64,000 nucleotides of DNA, taken from positions 202,562,127-202,626,126 of the forward strand of contig NC_134569.1 in the NCBI RefSeq assembly GCF_050947875.1, given 5' to 3'. The notes beneath the pieces are model-generated. The model worked only from the letters and a program-made list of their open reading frames with translations, searched no databases and was not told where the DNA came from. This document shows positions 1-10,635 of this stretch, in pieces (position 1 is the first letter of the stretch; the number at the start of each line of letters is the position of its first letter). A program made the position numbers and the translations under genes. The DNA is from Dermacentor variabilis (Eukaryota > Arthropoda > Arachnida > Ixodida > Ixodidae).

Positions 1-417
1 CGGCGGCCGATGCCTAGCCATGATGAATGTCACCCAACTGCTGTCTATGCAGTCGACAGCAACATGCGCGACTACATGGAAGAACATCGCAATTCGAGGC
101 ATCTGCCGGTGTGTTTCCAATGCGGTGTCGCGGGCCACATAGCGAGGTTTTGCAATCGTCGCCCAACAACGTGGAATGGTCGATCCGGATTTTCAACAAG
201 GCCCACACCTCCTACGAGGACAACTCAACAGCCGTACACCACCTCTTGGTCAGCTGGCGTCCCTCCTGGCAACGATTACTGGCAGAGAAGCTTCAGGAGC
301 CGCTCGCCGGCATCTGACAGGAGTTTGACGCCACCGCCAACTTCTCGTGCACCGCGTTTACGTCAATCGCCATCGCCAGTGCGCCGCTCCTCCTCGCCTT
401 CACAACCGGAAAACTAG
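1..417 (+). CDS. Gag C-terminal part with zinc knuckle (Ty3/gypsy)
   Basis: This is the nucleocapsid end of a gypsy Gag protein, which packages the element RNA in cytoplasmic particles. The frame is already open at base 1, so the N-terminus is missing. Counting from the Met codon at 10, a CX2CX4HX4C knuckle uses C35, C38, H43 and C48. The tail after it is rich in Ser, Pro, Arg and Thr, as expected of an RNA-binding nucleocapsid tail. The frame stops with TAG at 415-417. The pol frame is -1 relative to gag and is open across this stop, with an A run just before it (CCG GAA AAC TAG), so pol is probably made by -1 frameshifting; that mechanism is inferred. Confidence 0.85.
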   Translation, partial: RRPMPSHDECHPTAVYAVDSNMRDYMEEHRNSRHLPVCFQCGVAGHIARFCNRRPTTWNGRSGFSTRPTPPTRTTQQPYTTSWSAGVPPGNDYWQRSFRSRSPASDRSLTPPPTSRAPRLRQSPSPVRRSSSPSQPEN

Positions 418-452
418 CTAGCGCGGCCGATGGGGGTGAGGTCGCTCGACAC

Positions 453-1919
453 GTGCTATCGACAGAAATGCCCCCCGCAGTTGCTATGATTAAGAACAAA
501 GTGCATGTACTTGTTGATGGTGTTCCTACAATGGCTTTAGTGGATACCGGAGCAACTGTATCCGTAATGAGTCTCGGTTTTAAAGGCCGGTTGGGGCGTA
601 AAGTTGTATTTCGGTGGGACCAGGCTGCAACGTTTTGTGGAGTGAGCGGCGAGTCGTTGCGCCCTGTTTGTGTGTGCACTGCTGACGTATCCTTGGCTGG
701 TGGAATTTTCGCCACGGAGTTTGTAGTTATTCCCCGATCGACGCACGAAGTGATTTTGGGCATCGACTTTTTGCGACAGTGTGGTGCGACCGTCGATTGT
801 CGCACGGGGGAAGTTTGCGTCGATGGCCATGTTTCGGCCGGGCTCTTAGAGGAGACTTGCCGTCAAGGTGAACTTTGTGTGTCTGCAGATACTGTTGTGC
901 CTGCGTCCACCTCTGTGTGCGTGCCGGTTGTTTGTCGCGGTGAAGTTCCAGACAGTTTTGATGCCTCCGTAGAGCCAATGCATCTCAATTGTATGCAGAA
1001 GAACGTTTTTGTCCCTCATTGTGTGGTATCCATCGGCAACGGGCGTGCTGGCTTGTGGACGGCCAACTGCTCGGCAGAACCCATCCTGCTTCCAGACGGC
1101 TTGAAACTCGCCTACTTTACAGAATACACGTCTTCGTCCGTAGCCGTACTAACAGATCGGCCGTGTGAACCTGCTGACCTTCGCCACGTCTCAGACAAAA
1201 AGCTTCTGTCTATGATAAACAAGTCACTCAGCACAAGGGAGCGCCATACCTTGGTGGATACGCTTTCTAAGCATCTGTCAGTGTTTGACTTTGCGCAGCC
1301 GGACAAAGCGTTCTCGATCCCCGAGTCACGAACACGCCATACTATCGATACGGGATCTGCGCGCCCGATCAGGCAAAAGCCTTATCGCGTGTCGCCTAAC
1401 GAGCGGAAGATAATCGGGGAACAAGTGAATGACATGATGAAAAATGGAATAATACAAGAGTCCTCGAGTCCTTGGGCAGCTCAGGTCATACTTGTCAGAA
1501 AGAAAGACGGTAACTGGAGATTTTGCGTCGATTATCGAAGATTAAACGCCGTGACTAAGAAGGATGTCTACCCCCTGCCCCGGATTGATGATGCAATTGA
1601 TTGCCTGCATTCGGCCTCTTATTTTTCTTCAGTGGACCTGCGCTCAGGATATTGGCAAATCCCGATACACCCGGCAGACAAGGAGAAAACAGCCTTCATA
1701 ACCCCGGATGGATTATTCGAATTCAATGTGATGCCATTTGGGTTGTGCAACGCTCCAGCAACCTTTGAAAGGTTCATGGACACCATTCTACGTGGGTTAA
1801 AGTGGAACATCTGTATGTGCTATCTTGACGACGTTGTTATATTTGGGCGCACATTCAAAGAGCACAATACGCGCCTGGATATTGTCCTCGACTGCATAAA
1901 AACGCTGGCCTGGTTCTGA
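453..1919 (+). CDS. Pol N-terminal half: protease and reverse transcriptase (Ty3/gypsy)
   Basis: The protein opens with a retroviral-type aspartic protease (VDTGATVSVMS, catalytic Asp about residue 31, and ILGIDFL near residue 107). The reverse transcriptase follows from about residue 300 with conserved KKDGNWRFCVDYR, SSVDLRSGYWQI and the catalytic YLDD box near residue 455. The first codon listed is GTG; the frame is open further upstream through the gag stop, so no start codon is needed if pol is made by frameshifting. The frame ends early at TGA 1917-1919. The expected RT sequence resumes one frame over just after the A run at 1898-1902, so this is one Pol protein broken by a 1-nt indel. 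Confidence 0.9.
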   Translation: MLSTEMPPAVAMIKNKVHVLVDGVPTMALVDTGATVSVMSLGFKGRLGRKVVFRWDQAATFCGVSGESLRPVCVCTADVSLAGGIFATEFVVIPRSTHEVILGIDFLRQCGATVDCRTGEVCVDGHVSAGLLEETCRQGELCVSADTVVPASTSVCVPVVCRGEVPDSFDASVEPMHLNCMQKNVFVPHCVVSIGNGRAGLWTANCSAEPILLPDGLKLAYFTEYTSSSVAVLTDRPCEPADLRHVSDKKLLSMINKSLSTRERHTLVDTLSKHLSVFDFAQPDKAFSIPESRTRHTIDTGSARPIRQKPYRVSPNERKIIGEQVNDMMKNGIIQESSSPWAAQVILVRKKDGNWRFCVDYRRLNAVTKKDVYPLPRIDDAIDCLHSASYFSSVDLRSGYWQIPIHPADKEKTAFITPDGLFEFNVMPFGLCNAPATFERFMDTILRGLKWNICMCYLDDVVIFGRTFKEHNTRLDIVLDCIKTLAWF

Positions 1920-1957
1920 ACTCCAAGAAATGTAACTTTGGTGACCGTCAAACACTT

Positions 1958-3925
1958 GTGCTGGGTCATCTTGTTGACAAAGACGGTATCCGGCCTGATC
2001 CCCTCAAGACGGCAGCTGTCGAGGCATTCAGTGCACCGCAGTCAGTGAAGCAACTTCGTAGTTTTCTGGGTCTTTGCTCTTACTTTCGCCGATTTATTCC
2101 TGGTTTTGCTGACGTCGCTTATCCTCTGACAAATCTGCTACATAAAGACGCACGGTTTGAGTGGACACCCGAGTGCGATTCTGCATTTCGTCAGCTGAAG
2201 TTCCTGTTAACCTCCCGACCTATCCTTCGCCACTTTAATCCTACTGCGCCAACAGAAATCCACACAGATGCTAGTGGCGTTGGTCTGGGTGCCGTCTTGG
2301 TCCAACGCTATGACGACCGTCAGCACGTGATTGCTTATGCAAGTCGCTCATTAAGCAAACCTGAACGCAACTACACGGTGACAGAACAAGAATGCCTCGC
2401 TGTAATCTTTGCGGTTCAGCGATTTCGCTCGTACTTGTACGGACGCCCATTCCAAGTCGTCACAGACCACCATTCTCTGTGCTGGCTCGTGAACCTTCGC
2501 GACCCTTGTGGTCGCCTTGCGCGCTGGGCTTTGAGGTTGCAGGAATATAACTTCACTGTTTCCTACAAGAGTGGCCGAAAACACGCTGACGCAGACTGCC
2601 TTTCCCGTATGCCGCTTGCCACGACGGACTGCGACGCAGACGATTTTGATCATCTCGTCGCTTCTGTGACACCCGCTTTTCCAGATATCGATGCATTCAA
2701 AGCAGAACAACGGACAGACACTAAATTTGAGCCACTCTTTACTTCTGCCCATTCAAGTGCAACAAGCAGCTACTGTGTACGTGACGGGCTCCTGTACAAA
2801 AAGAACTACTCAAGCACGGGTGCACGCTTCCTTCTAGTGGTGCCGGAGCGTCTCCGGCCAGCAATCCTTCAGGCTATGCACGATGACCCTACCTCCGGTC
2901 ACTTAGGCACTGTGCGCACACTTTATCGCATTCAAGAACGCTTTTACTGGCCCCGGATGCGACATTCGGTTGAGTTTTATGTCGCCAGCTGCATACAGTG
3001 CCAACGTCGGAAACGCCCAACCACTGCCCCATCTGGTCTCCTTCAACCTGTGCCGCCTTCCAGCTCACCCTTTCGGCAAGTTGGAATTGATCTGTTAGGC
3101 CCTTTTCCAAAGTCATCTAAGGGGAACCGCTGGATAATTGTCTGCGTCGACTATTTCACACGCTATTGCGAGACGGCGGCTATACCATCAGCAACTGCCA
3201 CCGAAGTGTCGCTTTTCTTACTTCACGCTATTGTTCTACGACATGGACCGCCTGGTGTTATCATAAGCGACCGGGGACGTCAATTCACGGCGGATATCGT
3301 GGAAGAGCTTGTGCGTTTATGTAACTCGCACCTCCGGCACTCGACGCCGTATCATCCGCAAACGAACGGCCTCACTGAGCGCACTAATCGAACAATCACC
3401 AATATGCTTTCCATGTATGTTGCGTCCGATCACAAGAATTGGGATGAAGTTTTACCGTTTATTACTTACGCCTACAACACCGCCAAGCACGAGACAACCG
3501 GCTACAGCCCCTTCTTCCTTCTATATGCTGGGCCGCCTCAGTATACGCTCGACACTGTCCTCCCCTTTTACCACCACGAAAATCCTACGGTCGCCGATAC
3601 GCTATGCCTCGCTGAAGAGGCTCGGCGACTTGCGCGTCTGCGGACTTTGGCATCACAGGAAAACTCCAAAGCCCGCTACGACGCACGACATCGGCCTGTT
3701 ACATATCACCCTGGTGATCTCGTTTGGCTCTGGACTCCCACAAGGAAGCGCGGTTTGTGTCAAAAGCTGCTGACAAACTACGATGGACCGTATGTTGTCA
3801 TCGACAAAGTCAGCGAAGTGAACTATACTCTCGCGCGCCTCACGAACACTGGTAGACGTTCTGCTAGGACACAAGTCGCGCATGTCGCACGGTTGAAATC
3901 ATGTACGCCACGACAAGCTAGTTGA
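1958..3925 (+). CDS. Pol C-terminal half: RT connection, RNase H, integrase (Ty3/gypsy)
   Basis: This continues the RT (GHLVDKDGIRPDP, then the typical LRSFLGLCSYFRRFIPGF) and enters RNase H with TDASGVGLGAVL near residue 105. The integrase has an HHCC zinc domain (GHLGTVRTLYRIQERFYWP, then CIQCQ) and a catalytic core with GIDLLGPF, ISDRGRQF and NGLTERTNRT supplying the D, D, E residues. The C-terminal basic domain ends about 35 bases before the LTR. I see no chromodomain. The frame is open from integrase to its stop with no further break. The first codon given here is not a true start: the piece is joined to the preceding frame by the indel near 1900. Confidence 0.92.
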   Translation: MLGHLVDKDGIRPDPLKTAAVEAFSAPQSVKQLRSFLGLCSYFRRFIPGFADVAYPLTNLLHKDARFEWTPECDSAFRQLKFLLTSRPILRHFNPTAPTEIHTDASGVGLGAVLVQRYDDRQHVIAYASRSLSKPERNYTVTEQECLAVIFAVQRFRSYLYGRPFQVVTDHHSLCWLVNLRDPCGRLARWALRLQEYNFTVSYKSGRKHADADCLSRMPLATTDCDADDFDHLVASVTPAFPDIDAFKAEQRTDTKFEPLFTSAHSSATSSYCVRDGLLYKKNYSSTGARFLLVVPERLRPAILQAMHDDPTSGHLGTVRTLYRIQERFYWPRMRHSVEFYVASCIQCQRRKRPTTAPSGLLQPVPPSSSPFRQVGIDLLGPFPKSSKGNRWIIVCVDYFTRYCETAAIPSATATEVSLFLLHAIVLRHGPPGVIISDRGRQFTADIVEELVRLCNSHLRHSTPYHPQTNGLTERTNRTITNMLSMYVASDHKNWDEVLPFITYAYNTAKHETTGYSPFFLLYAGPPQYTLDTVLPFYHHENPTVADTLCLAEEARRLARLRTLASQENSKARYDARHRPVTYHPGDLVWLWTPTRKRGLCQKLLTNYDGPYVVIDKVSEVNYTLARLTNTGRRSARTQVAHVARLKSCTPRQAS

Positions 3926-3959
3926 CTCGCCCAGGGGGCTTTGTCTGCGAGGGGAGGTA

Positions 3960-4111
3960 TGTTACGTCCAAGCGCGTCAAAGGGACGCGGGGATCAAGAA
4001 GAGAGGGGAAGAGGAGAACGAAGACTGTGCAGCGGCCATTCCTGTTCTTCGTAGCCTGCCGTTCCTGCCCTCGCACGCCTAAATAAACCACTTTTCCCCG
4101 TGCTTGTAACA
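3960..4111 (+). repeat. 3' LTR of the gypsy element (152 bp)
   Basis: The LTR starts TGTTAC and ends GTAACA, a perfect 6-bp terminal inverted repeat. It lies directly downstream of a polypurine tract (GAGGGGAGG at 3949-3957), where plus-strand priming is expected. An AATAAA signal is at 4082-4087. At 152 bp it is very short for an LTR. The 5' partner is outside the window, so the two LTRs cannot be compared for age. Confidence 0.85.
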
Positions 4112-4780
4112 ACACATTAAATTGCCAGGCCACGATGTGCTAAAGCGAGTTCGCAAAATGTATTTATCCCCTTGCTGCAGAACATTCTTTTATAAAGTTC
4201 ATAGTGAAACCATACCGGTTAAAACATGGCTACAAAAAAAGGGTATCTTTGTCTCTTCTGTTAACTGTCGCCTTTGTGATGTACCAGAGACAATTGAACA
4301 TTGTTTTATTAGCTGCACCGACGCCATCCTATTTTGGAATGTCCTCCAACGGACTTTAACGAAAGACTTTGAGATTAACGCTCATACTGTGCGATACCTG
4401 CTACCAACCTCTGATAATAGTGCGCCTTTCGATATGTTTTTTGTAATGGGAATGCACAGTTTGTGGAAAACGCGAATGATGGACCACAACGCCGAAACGG
4501 TTGTACCTACAAGGGCAAATTTCATCCAAATGACACTACACCTAAAGCAGGTTTATGTAGGACTCGGTGTACAACCGGACTGGTACCCTATTTTGTTGAG
4601 GTGCTTATCCTTGCCACCCTTCTAAAGTGACACGAACGTTTCTACTCACCGTATGAACGCTACCTTTTCTGTGTGCGACTTTCATTGTGCCCTCCATTCT
4701 CTGACTATGCAGAACTGGTGAACGTCTGGTTGAATGGTTGAATGCAACTATAATAAATACCATGAAAGAAAGAAAAAAAA
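4112..4780 (+). pseudogene. LINE ORF2 C-terminal zinc-finger end plus 3' UTR
   Basis: The open frame to 4625 encodes the end of a non-LTR retrotransposon protein. FFYKVHSETIPVKTW followed by CRLCDVPETIEHCFISC is the reverse-transcriptase-associated zinc finger (CX2C then HX4C), seen after the RT domain. The frame is cut on its left by the gypsy LTR. A 3' UTR follows, ending in a GAAA/A-rich tail at about 4764-4780. Two more decayed copies of this same end occur at 23858-24055 (minus strand) and 41600-42420. The LINE clade is not clear from this part alone. Confidence 0.75.
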
Positions 4781-4866
4781 AGTCAGGGGTGGTGCAGTGG
4801 TAAGATGCCGGGCTCGGAATCGTGAGGTCGCAAGTTGGAATCCTAGGCGGGGACGTTCTTTTTAAC
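4781..4866 (+). mobile_element. tRNA-like SINE head
   Basis: Directly after the LINE A-tail there is a tRNA-like stretch with an A-box-like GGTGCAGTGGTAAGATGCC (4791-4809) and a B-box-like AAGTTGGAATCC (4832-4843). Spacing is that of an internal Pol III promoter. It lacks a good acceptor stem and CCA-type end, and is followed by T-rich sequence, so I read it as a tRNA-derived SINE rather than a tRNA gene. Confidence 0.5.
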
Positions 4867-5044
4867 TTTTATATTTTTCTTTTTTGTACTAACAAATTTA
4901 CATAGCCTTAAGGAGGTCTCTGTCAATTTTTAATTAAATATTGATCAAGAACTACAGAACTTTCTACTACAGGACGTCACACTTCAGACAACAGAACTAC
5001 AGAAACAACGTCCCAAAATACGACAGACTGTGAAAATTTCCTGT

Positions 5045-7600
5045 TGTGTTTTTCAACTGGGATAGTTCGTAAAAAGGATGGCCGCCTTATAATTTCTATA
5101 GACCCCCATGAGATTAACTCGAACCTAAAGCGTGAACACTACCAAATGCCGCGTTTGGAGGACATTGAGGCAGAATGAGCTGTTGCCACTCTGTTCAGCA
5201 AGCTAGACAGTAATTGCAGGCTTCATCAGGTCCCTCTCGATGAAGGCTTCAACAGGGTATGCACATTCGGCACCCATTTCGGAAGGCACAAGATCCTACG
5301 CTTGCTTGAATGGGTAAAGGCAACGCGCAAAATACCAGCACTGAAGAAGGACACAAACGAGAGGACCGGCGCCTTTTGCGTCTCTTTTGCGCCTTGCCTT
5401 TACTAATTCAAGCATGAACCAACTAAACCAAGCAAGAGTTTTACTTGTGACTACGCTTGCCCTTTTGGATGGCGTTTGCCGCAGAAGTGTTCGAAAAAAC
5501 GATGAGCAAAATATTTGAGGGGCTACCGGAAATCGCGTGTACATCACCGATATCCTCGTCTAAGGAGCGACGAGAGACGAGCATGACAAGCGTGTTCGAG
5601 TGGCGTTGGACGCGGGAGAAGAGCAGGACTGACCGCCAATAAGGACAAATACGTATATGCCACGGAGGAAGTAAGATTGGTTGGTGACCGCATATGCAAA
5701 GCTAGGGTTGCGCCGGACCCTGACTTAACCAGCTGTATTAATAACATGCCCCGCCCTTCCAGCAAGCCAGGAACACAAGCAAGGGCTTCTGGGGGCGGCA
5801 CACAATTTTGGGAAGTTGCTACCGAATCTCTTGAAGAAAACAGAGGTCTTGAGGTCCCTGATGAAGAAGGAAACCGGGTTCTTATGGGAACTCCAACACG
5901 ATCACGAATGAAACAATTTAGTGGATATGGTCACATCAGCGCCTATTATAGCAGTTTTTGATCCAGCGAAACCGTCGAATGTCTCGGACGAAGCGTCAAG
6001 TTTTGCTGTAGGCGCTGCACTGGTCCAGCAGCAGGCCTAAGGCTGGCGCCCTGTCGTCTATACATCCCGAGTGCTGTCTAGCGCCGAAGATGCGCAGATC
6101 GAGAAGAACGCACTTGCTGCAACTTTTTCTTGTAATTGCTTTGGAGACTTCCTAGCGGGTTACAAAGTCTTAAAGAAAACTTGTGTGAAATGCCCCCCCC
6201 GTCTGCGGCGATATTCTGTTAGTCTGATGTAGTTTGACGTTGTGTCCCAGTACGTGCCCGGGAAGTAGTAGGTTTTGGCCGATACATCACCCTGACTAGC
6301 ATGATATTACTGTCCACGCTGCTCACGTCCTCTGAGTCCTCGTGCGTAACAATGTGAAAGCCCGACTGGCCTCGGCAATAGTGAAAGATGCTGAGTTGAA
6401 GCACGCCAAAGAGTCCTTACAGAAACAGATACCTGTAGTGAGGGAATTAGCTGCAATTTCCTCTGAGATATCGCATATTGATAGAATTCTGCTCTGTAGC
6501 AGCAGAGTGGTTATACCCAAAAGTCTACGTCATGAGTCGTTGCAGCGCCTGCATGAAGGACACCTCAGGGTCAACATCTGCACGGACCGTGCTAGGCTAC
6601 TGATGTACTAGCGTGGAATGAATGCGGCATTGGTTAGTCGATGCGAAACTTCAGCATCTGGCACTACGAGGAACCCCGAAGCTACAATGGCAGCGCATTG
6701 GCGTTCACCTTTGAGTACAGCGGCACGAACTACCCAGTAACCTACTGTGATTACTCTAGCTACCTCGAAGTCGAGTGCTTGTTCCAGACAACTAGTAAGG
6801 CAGTAGTCGCCAAACTTTCTATAATGTTTGCCCGCCGTGGAATTCCTTTGGAAGTGTGCACAGATGGGGGTCCCCAGTTTGTCGCTCGTGACTTCAAGGC
6901 GTCCAGAGACCAGTGCGAGTTTATGCACATAACATCCAGCCCACAATTCCTCAGGTCCAAGGACTCGGCTAAAAAAGGAGTTAAATCTTGTGCGATGATT
7001 AATAAAAAAGTGAGCACGCAAACGAAGATCTTTGTGTGGGACTGTTGAATTATCGAACTAACCCACTGAAGGATGGGTTGACCCTCAGTGGGCTACTCTC
7101 GAGAAAACGGCTTCGTGGGATGCTGCCGGACTTTTCAGCCTCCAATGGAAATCCTGCACACAAGGGTCCTAAGAGCTCAATACGTGGTCGTCCTATCCCA
7201 ACGCTTTGTGAAGGAGTTATGTGAAGACCCACTAGAATGGGCCGTGGCGTCCGAAGGTTCAAGTGGAATGTGACCCCAAAGTCCTACAGGGTTCGAGCGG
7301 AAGGAGGTCAACAGGACACCAGAAACGGACAACACCTTCTAAAAAGAAATGAACCTTTTCAGCCAGAGGAGTTCTCGGGAGGTGACGCTGTGCTAATTGC
7401 AGGGCCTCCAGTGGTTCCATCATGGCCAGAAACGATACAAACTCCACAGTGCCCCGAGCCTGCAGGGCCATCTCAGGAGCAAACTACAGAAGAGCACAAC
7501 CACACCTCTGCGGTGTCACCAAGCTTGAGCATTATGGCTCCGCCGCTATCAAGGCCAGAAAGTCGGAAGACAGCCGTGTGCACCGCATCTCCCGTGTGAC
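5045..7600 (+). pseudogene. Decayed Ty3/gypsy pol, second lineage
   Basis: Fragments in changing frames follow gypsy order. RT: VRKKDGRL-like start near 5070, then PRLEDIEAE, LFSKLD and LHQVPLD up to 5300, and LPFGW with EVFEKTMSKIFEGLP at 5455-5540. RNase H: SSFAVGAALVQQQ and TSRVLSSAE near 6000-6090. Integrase: RVVIPKSLRHESLQRLHEGHL (6505-6570, zinc domain side), then VTYCDYSSYLEVE and ARRGIPLEVCTDGGPQFV at 6735-6890. The pattern resembles Mag-like gypsy elements and differs clearly from the element at 1-4111. Many stops and frameshifts show it is long dead. No LTR was identified. A small foldback insert splits the RT at 5305-5459. Confidence 0.7.
5305..5459. mobile_element. Small foldback insert in the decayed gypsy RT
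   Basis: A 155-bp insertion interrupts the RT reading. The 9-mer CTACGCTTG occurs at 5296-5304 and again at 5451-5459, as expected for a target duplication. Inside, a 28-bp stretch from 5305 and the stretch ending about 5413 are inverted copies with about 25 of 28 positions matching (GTAAAGGCAA is in one, its complement in the other). The part from 5414 to 5450 is not paired. The transposon family is not known. Confidence 0.6.
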
Positions 7601-7732
7601 TGATCTAGCTATCTTCAAGTAATCATACGTCATTTTCTTAGCACTCACTGATCTTTACAATTCATCATGACTGAGTCTGTTTTTTTCACTTGATCAAACT
7701 AATCCTCAGCTGAAAAAAAGCAGTCCACGCTA

Positions 7733-8566
7733 TCATTAGTACATCTTAACATTCGCAGTATTCGTAGGCGCCACAATGATCTTGTCACGTTTTCCATTCT
7801 GGACCATGCTTTCTCTTTCATTTGCCTGTCTGAGACGTAGTTGTCATCACGTGACGGAAATCTGTACGGTCTTCCCTGTTATACTTCTGAATACTGTCAT
7901 CGCGAAGGACATAGTAGTGGCGGTTCGGTCATTTTAGTAAATTCAAAACTGTCATATAAACGCCGTCATGACCGCACTTTGTGCACCTCTCCCTGCGAAT
8001 CTGTTTGGTTAGAAGTAGTGAAAGGCAACCTACAGTCAAGCAGTAACTTGTTGCCGACCAATCGTAATATTATAATTGCTTCCGTCTATCGCTCACCTTC
8101 GTCTTCTTATATTGAGCTCTGCAGAAAATTTGAACAGTTGCTGAACAAACTAATTGACGAGAACAATGACATTATAATTTGCGGTGACATTAACATCAAT
8201 ATAATTCATCCTAACAGTCAGTCATGCTCTGAGTACGTTAGCACTTTTCTAAGCCATGAATTTTCTTCGCTAATTTATACTCCAACTCGGTGTGAACAAG
8301 GTGGTTCTAGCACTCTAATAGATCCTATCCTTTCCAGCTTACCTATTGATAATACCATGGCCGGTGTATTAAACTATGATACAGCAGACCATTATCCATA
8401 TTTTAGCGCAGGCTCGGTAACATCTAGTCTCTCTAGAAAAAACATCAGGTCATTTTTTGATTCAAGTAAATTGATTCACCTAATTCGTGCGACTGACTGG
8501 CCTGACGTGTTTCAGGAGCAATGTGCTGAAAAAGCTTTTGCATCTTTTTCAGTGAAAATATCATAG
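7733..8566 (+). pseudogene. LINE A endonuclease domain
   Basis: This encodes an AP-type endonuclease, which nicks target DNA to prime reverse transcription. LVHLNIRSIRRR at 7740 is the start of the domain, SFICLSET at about 7810 carries the catalytic Glu region, ASVYRSPSSSY and IICGDININI (8170-8200) carry the metal-site Asp and Asn, and DTADHYPYFSAGS matches the final DH motif in altered form. A TAG at about 7838-7840 interrupts the frame right after SET; the rest is open to 8566 from an arbitrary in-frame codon. Clearly non-functional. Confidence 0.75.
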
Positions 8567-8581
8567 TGAACTGATTTAAGC

Positions 8582-9975
8582 ATGAGTAACTTCACCGTGA
8601 CGGGCTGGTTTAGTACACGAAGAAAGCCTTGGATCAGCAACAGCTTAATGCGGTCCATAGCAAAAAAAGACAACCTTTGCGAGAAGCTCAAAGCTCAGCC
8701 ATTTAATAACACATTGCGTTCACGATTCAAAACATATTCAAATACTCTTGCAGCCACCCTAATATGTGCTAAACGTAAATACTATGAAAACGAGATTAGA
8801 AAAAAAATGGAAGGACACCAGACGAAGGTGGCAAGTTACTAAAGAATTTTTAAACACTAATACCACCGATAATGGCATATCATGCGTCTGCTACAATTCA
8901 GTTAATTTAACCGACCGTAAGGACGTCGCTAAAGCTTTCAGTAACCATTTTAGTGCTGTAATTGATCTACAACGTGAACCACCCTTACCTAGTTTACCAC
9001 GAAGTCCCTACTCATTTTAAATATACTTTACAACTTCACAAGATGTTTGTAGTACCATAACATCACTCAAAACAACTAGGCCTGGCCTTGATCTCATCCG
9101 ACCGTCTAACATTAAGTTTGTGCATAAAGAAATTTCACCGGTCCTTGCCGATGCAATAACTAAATTATTTAAAGATGACGTCTTTCCCAAAAGCTTCGAA
9201 ATGGGTAAGGTAATCCCAATTTTTTAGAAAAAGGTAATCGTGAGTCTTTGAATAATTATCGTCCAATTCGCATTTTGTCTTCCTTTAGCAAGGTAATTGA
9301 AAAACTTATTCAGACGCGTTTAACTAATTACTCATCCAAATTTAAGCTATTATCGCCTCATCAATTTGGCTTTAGAGAGCATTTGTCAAGTGAACTTCAC
9401 TTATTACGTTTACTGACAAAGTTAAATTAGCTATAGACGAAGGCCTATTAGTCGGTGCACTCTTTATTGATTTCACTAAAGCGTTCGGTACAATTAACCA
9501 CCTCATCTTCCTACACAAACTAGAATCTTATGGTATTTCTGACTCGCCTTTGCAGTTAATTCGTGACTACTTAACAGACCGACCACAAATAGTCCAAGTG
9601 AATAGTTCCTTCTCTTCACCTAAAATTATTAATAGAGGTGTCCCTCAGGGATCAATACTTGGGCCATTGTTATTTTTATTGTTCACTAATTATTTGCCAC
9701 AAATACTAAAGCATGCCCACTGCCTTGTCTATGCTGAAGATACAACCATTTTCGTATCGGACAAAAATGCCGTCACACTGCTAAACAAATTAAACATAAA
9801 TGTCGCTAATGTTCATGCATGGCGCCTGAAAAACACGTTATATATCAATCCATCCAAGACAACATTTATGGTATTTCATTCCCCTAAAACATTATTCATA
9901 CATTCCTTAGTTCTATCACTTAACAATCACATAATTACAAGATCTGGGTCAACCAAATTTGTAGCATTATCATAG
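8582..9975 (+). pseudogene. LINE A linker and reverse transcriptase
   Basis: The linker (RRKPWISNSLMRSIAKKDNL, 8620-8680) and RT motifs are spread over several frames: NNYRPIRILSSFSKVIEKLIQ at 9250-9310, FIDFTKAFG near 9465, GVPQGSILGPLLFLL at 9640-9680, and YAEDTTIFVS at 9730, which is the YADD catalytic box with the first Asp changed to Glu. Stops and frameshifts fall at about 9020, 9225 and 9430. The loss of one catalytic Asp means that even this segment could not work. Confidence 0.78.
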
Positions 9976-10040
9976 ATGATCACTTAAAATTCAACCGCCC
10001 CCCCCCCCATGCCCAATCTCTTGTTCAAAAAAAATTTCTT

Positions 10041-10603
10041 TTGGCATTCACGTCATTATCAAATCGCGCTCGTTTTTTTCAGCCAAGTATTGTCTTGTCT
10101 TTGTATTACGCGTATATTCACAGTCATCTTTCGTATTACCTCAAATCATGGGGTAAAGCATACTTCACTCATCTCCACCAACTAGAAGCTTTGCAAAAGC
10201 AAACGGTACGACTGATGACATTTCAACGTTTTACGTCTCATCCAGCTCCCATTTTTCGCTCCCTAAACCTTCTTTCCTTCCGCATCTTATTCAAAAGCTG
10301 TTGCTAATAATGTTCCGTCTCATAAATACGGAGCTAGATATTGAAAGTTTTACCCGTACTGACCTCACAAATAATAATAACACAAGGTTTTCCGCACGTC
10401 ACAATTTGCTCCTTCCTAAAATTCGAACCTACTATGGGAAATTTACTGTGATGTTTTCAGGCATATCAATGTGGAATTCGATTCCGTCTGATATCAAATC
10501 ATGTGCATTTAAAGCCTTCAAGCGCAAAGCTAAGGCGTATTATATTACCTCAACTCTATACCGAACTCCTAGTATTTTTATTCAGCAATTTAAACATTAT
10601 TAA
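10041..10603 (+). pseudogene. LINE A ORF2 C-terminal region
   Basis: Two overlapping frames encode the region after the RT thumb: LSLYYAYIHSHLSYYLKSWGKAY then LHQLEALQKQTVRLMT, the standard end of CR1/L2/Jockey ORF2 proteins, and FSGISMWNSIPSDIKSCAFKAFKRK near the C-terminus. One frameshift separates them near 10305. A run of C residues at 10001-10008 disrupts the join to the RT part. The 3' UTR continues to about 11050. Confidence 0.7.
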
Positions 10604-10635
10604 ATATATTTGTACTGTAGTGTTCTTAAGTTTCT

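Larger units (their letters stand above)
1..4111 (+). mobile_element. Ty3/gypsy LTR retrotransposon, 5' end outside window
   Basis: Gag zinc knuckle, aspartic protease, reverse transcriptase, RNase H and integrase follow in the Ty3/gypsy order, then a polypurine tract (3949-3957) and a short LTR ending at 4111. The 5' LTR and most of gag lie before base 1. The element is nearly intact: the only break I see in pol is one frameshift at an A run near 1898-1902. The sequence right after the LTR (4112 on) is the end of a LINE ORF2, so this element sits inside an older LINE. Confidence 0.93.

Noticed and set aside
4791..4845. Possible tRNA gene downstream of the first LINE end
   Set aside because: Box-like sequences are present but the arms do not fold into a cloverleaf.
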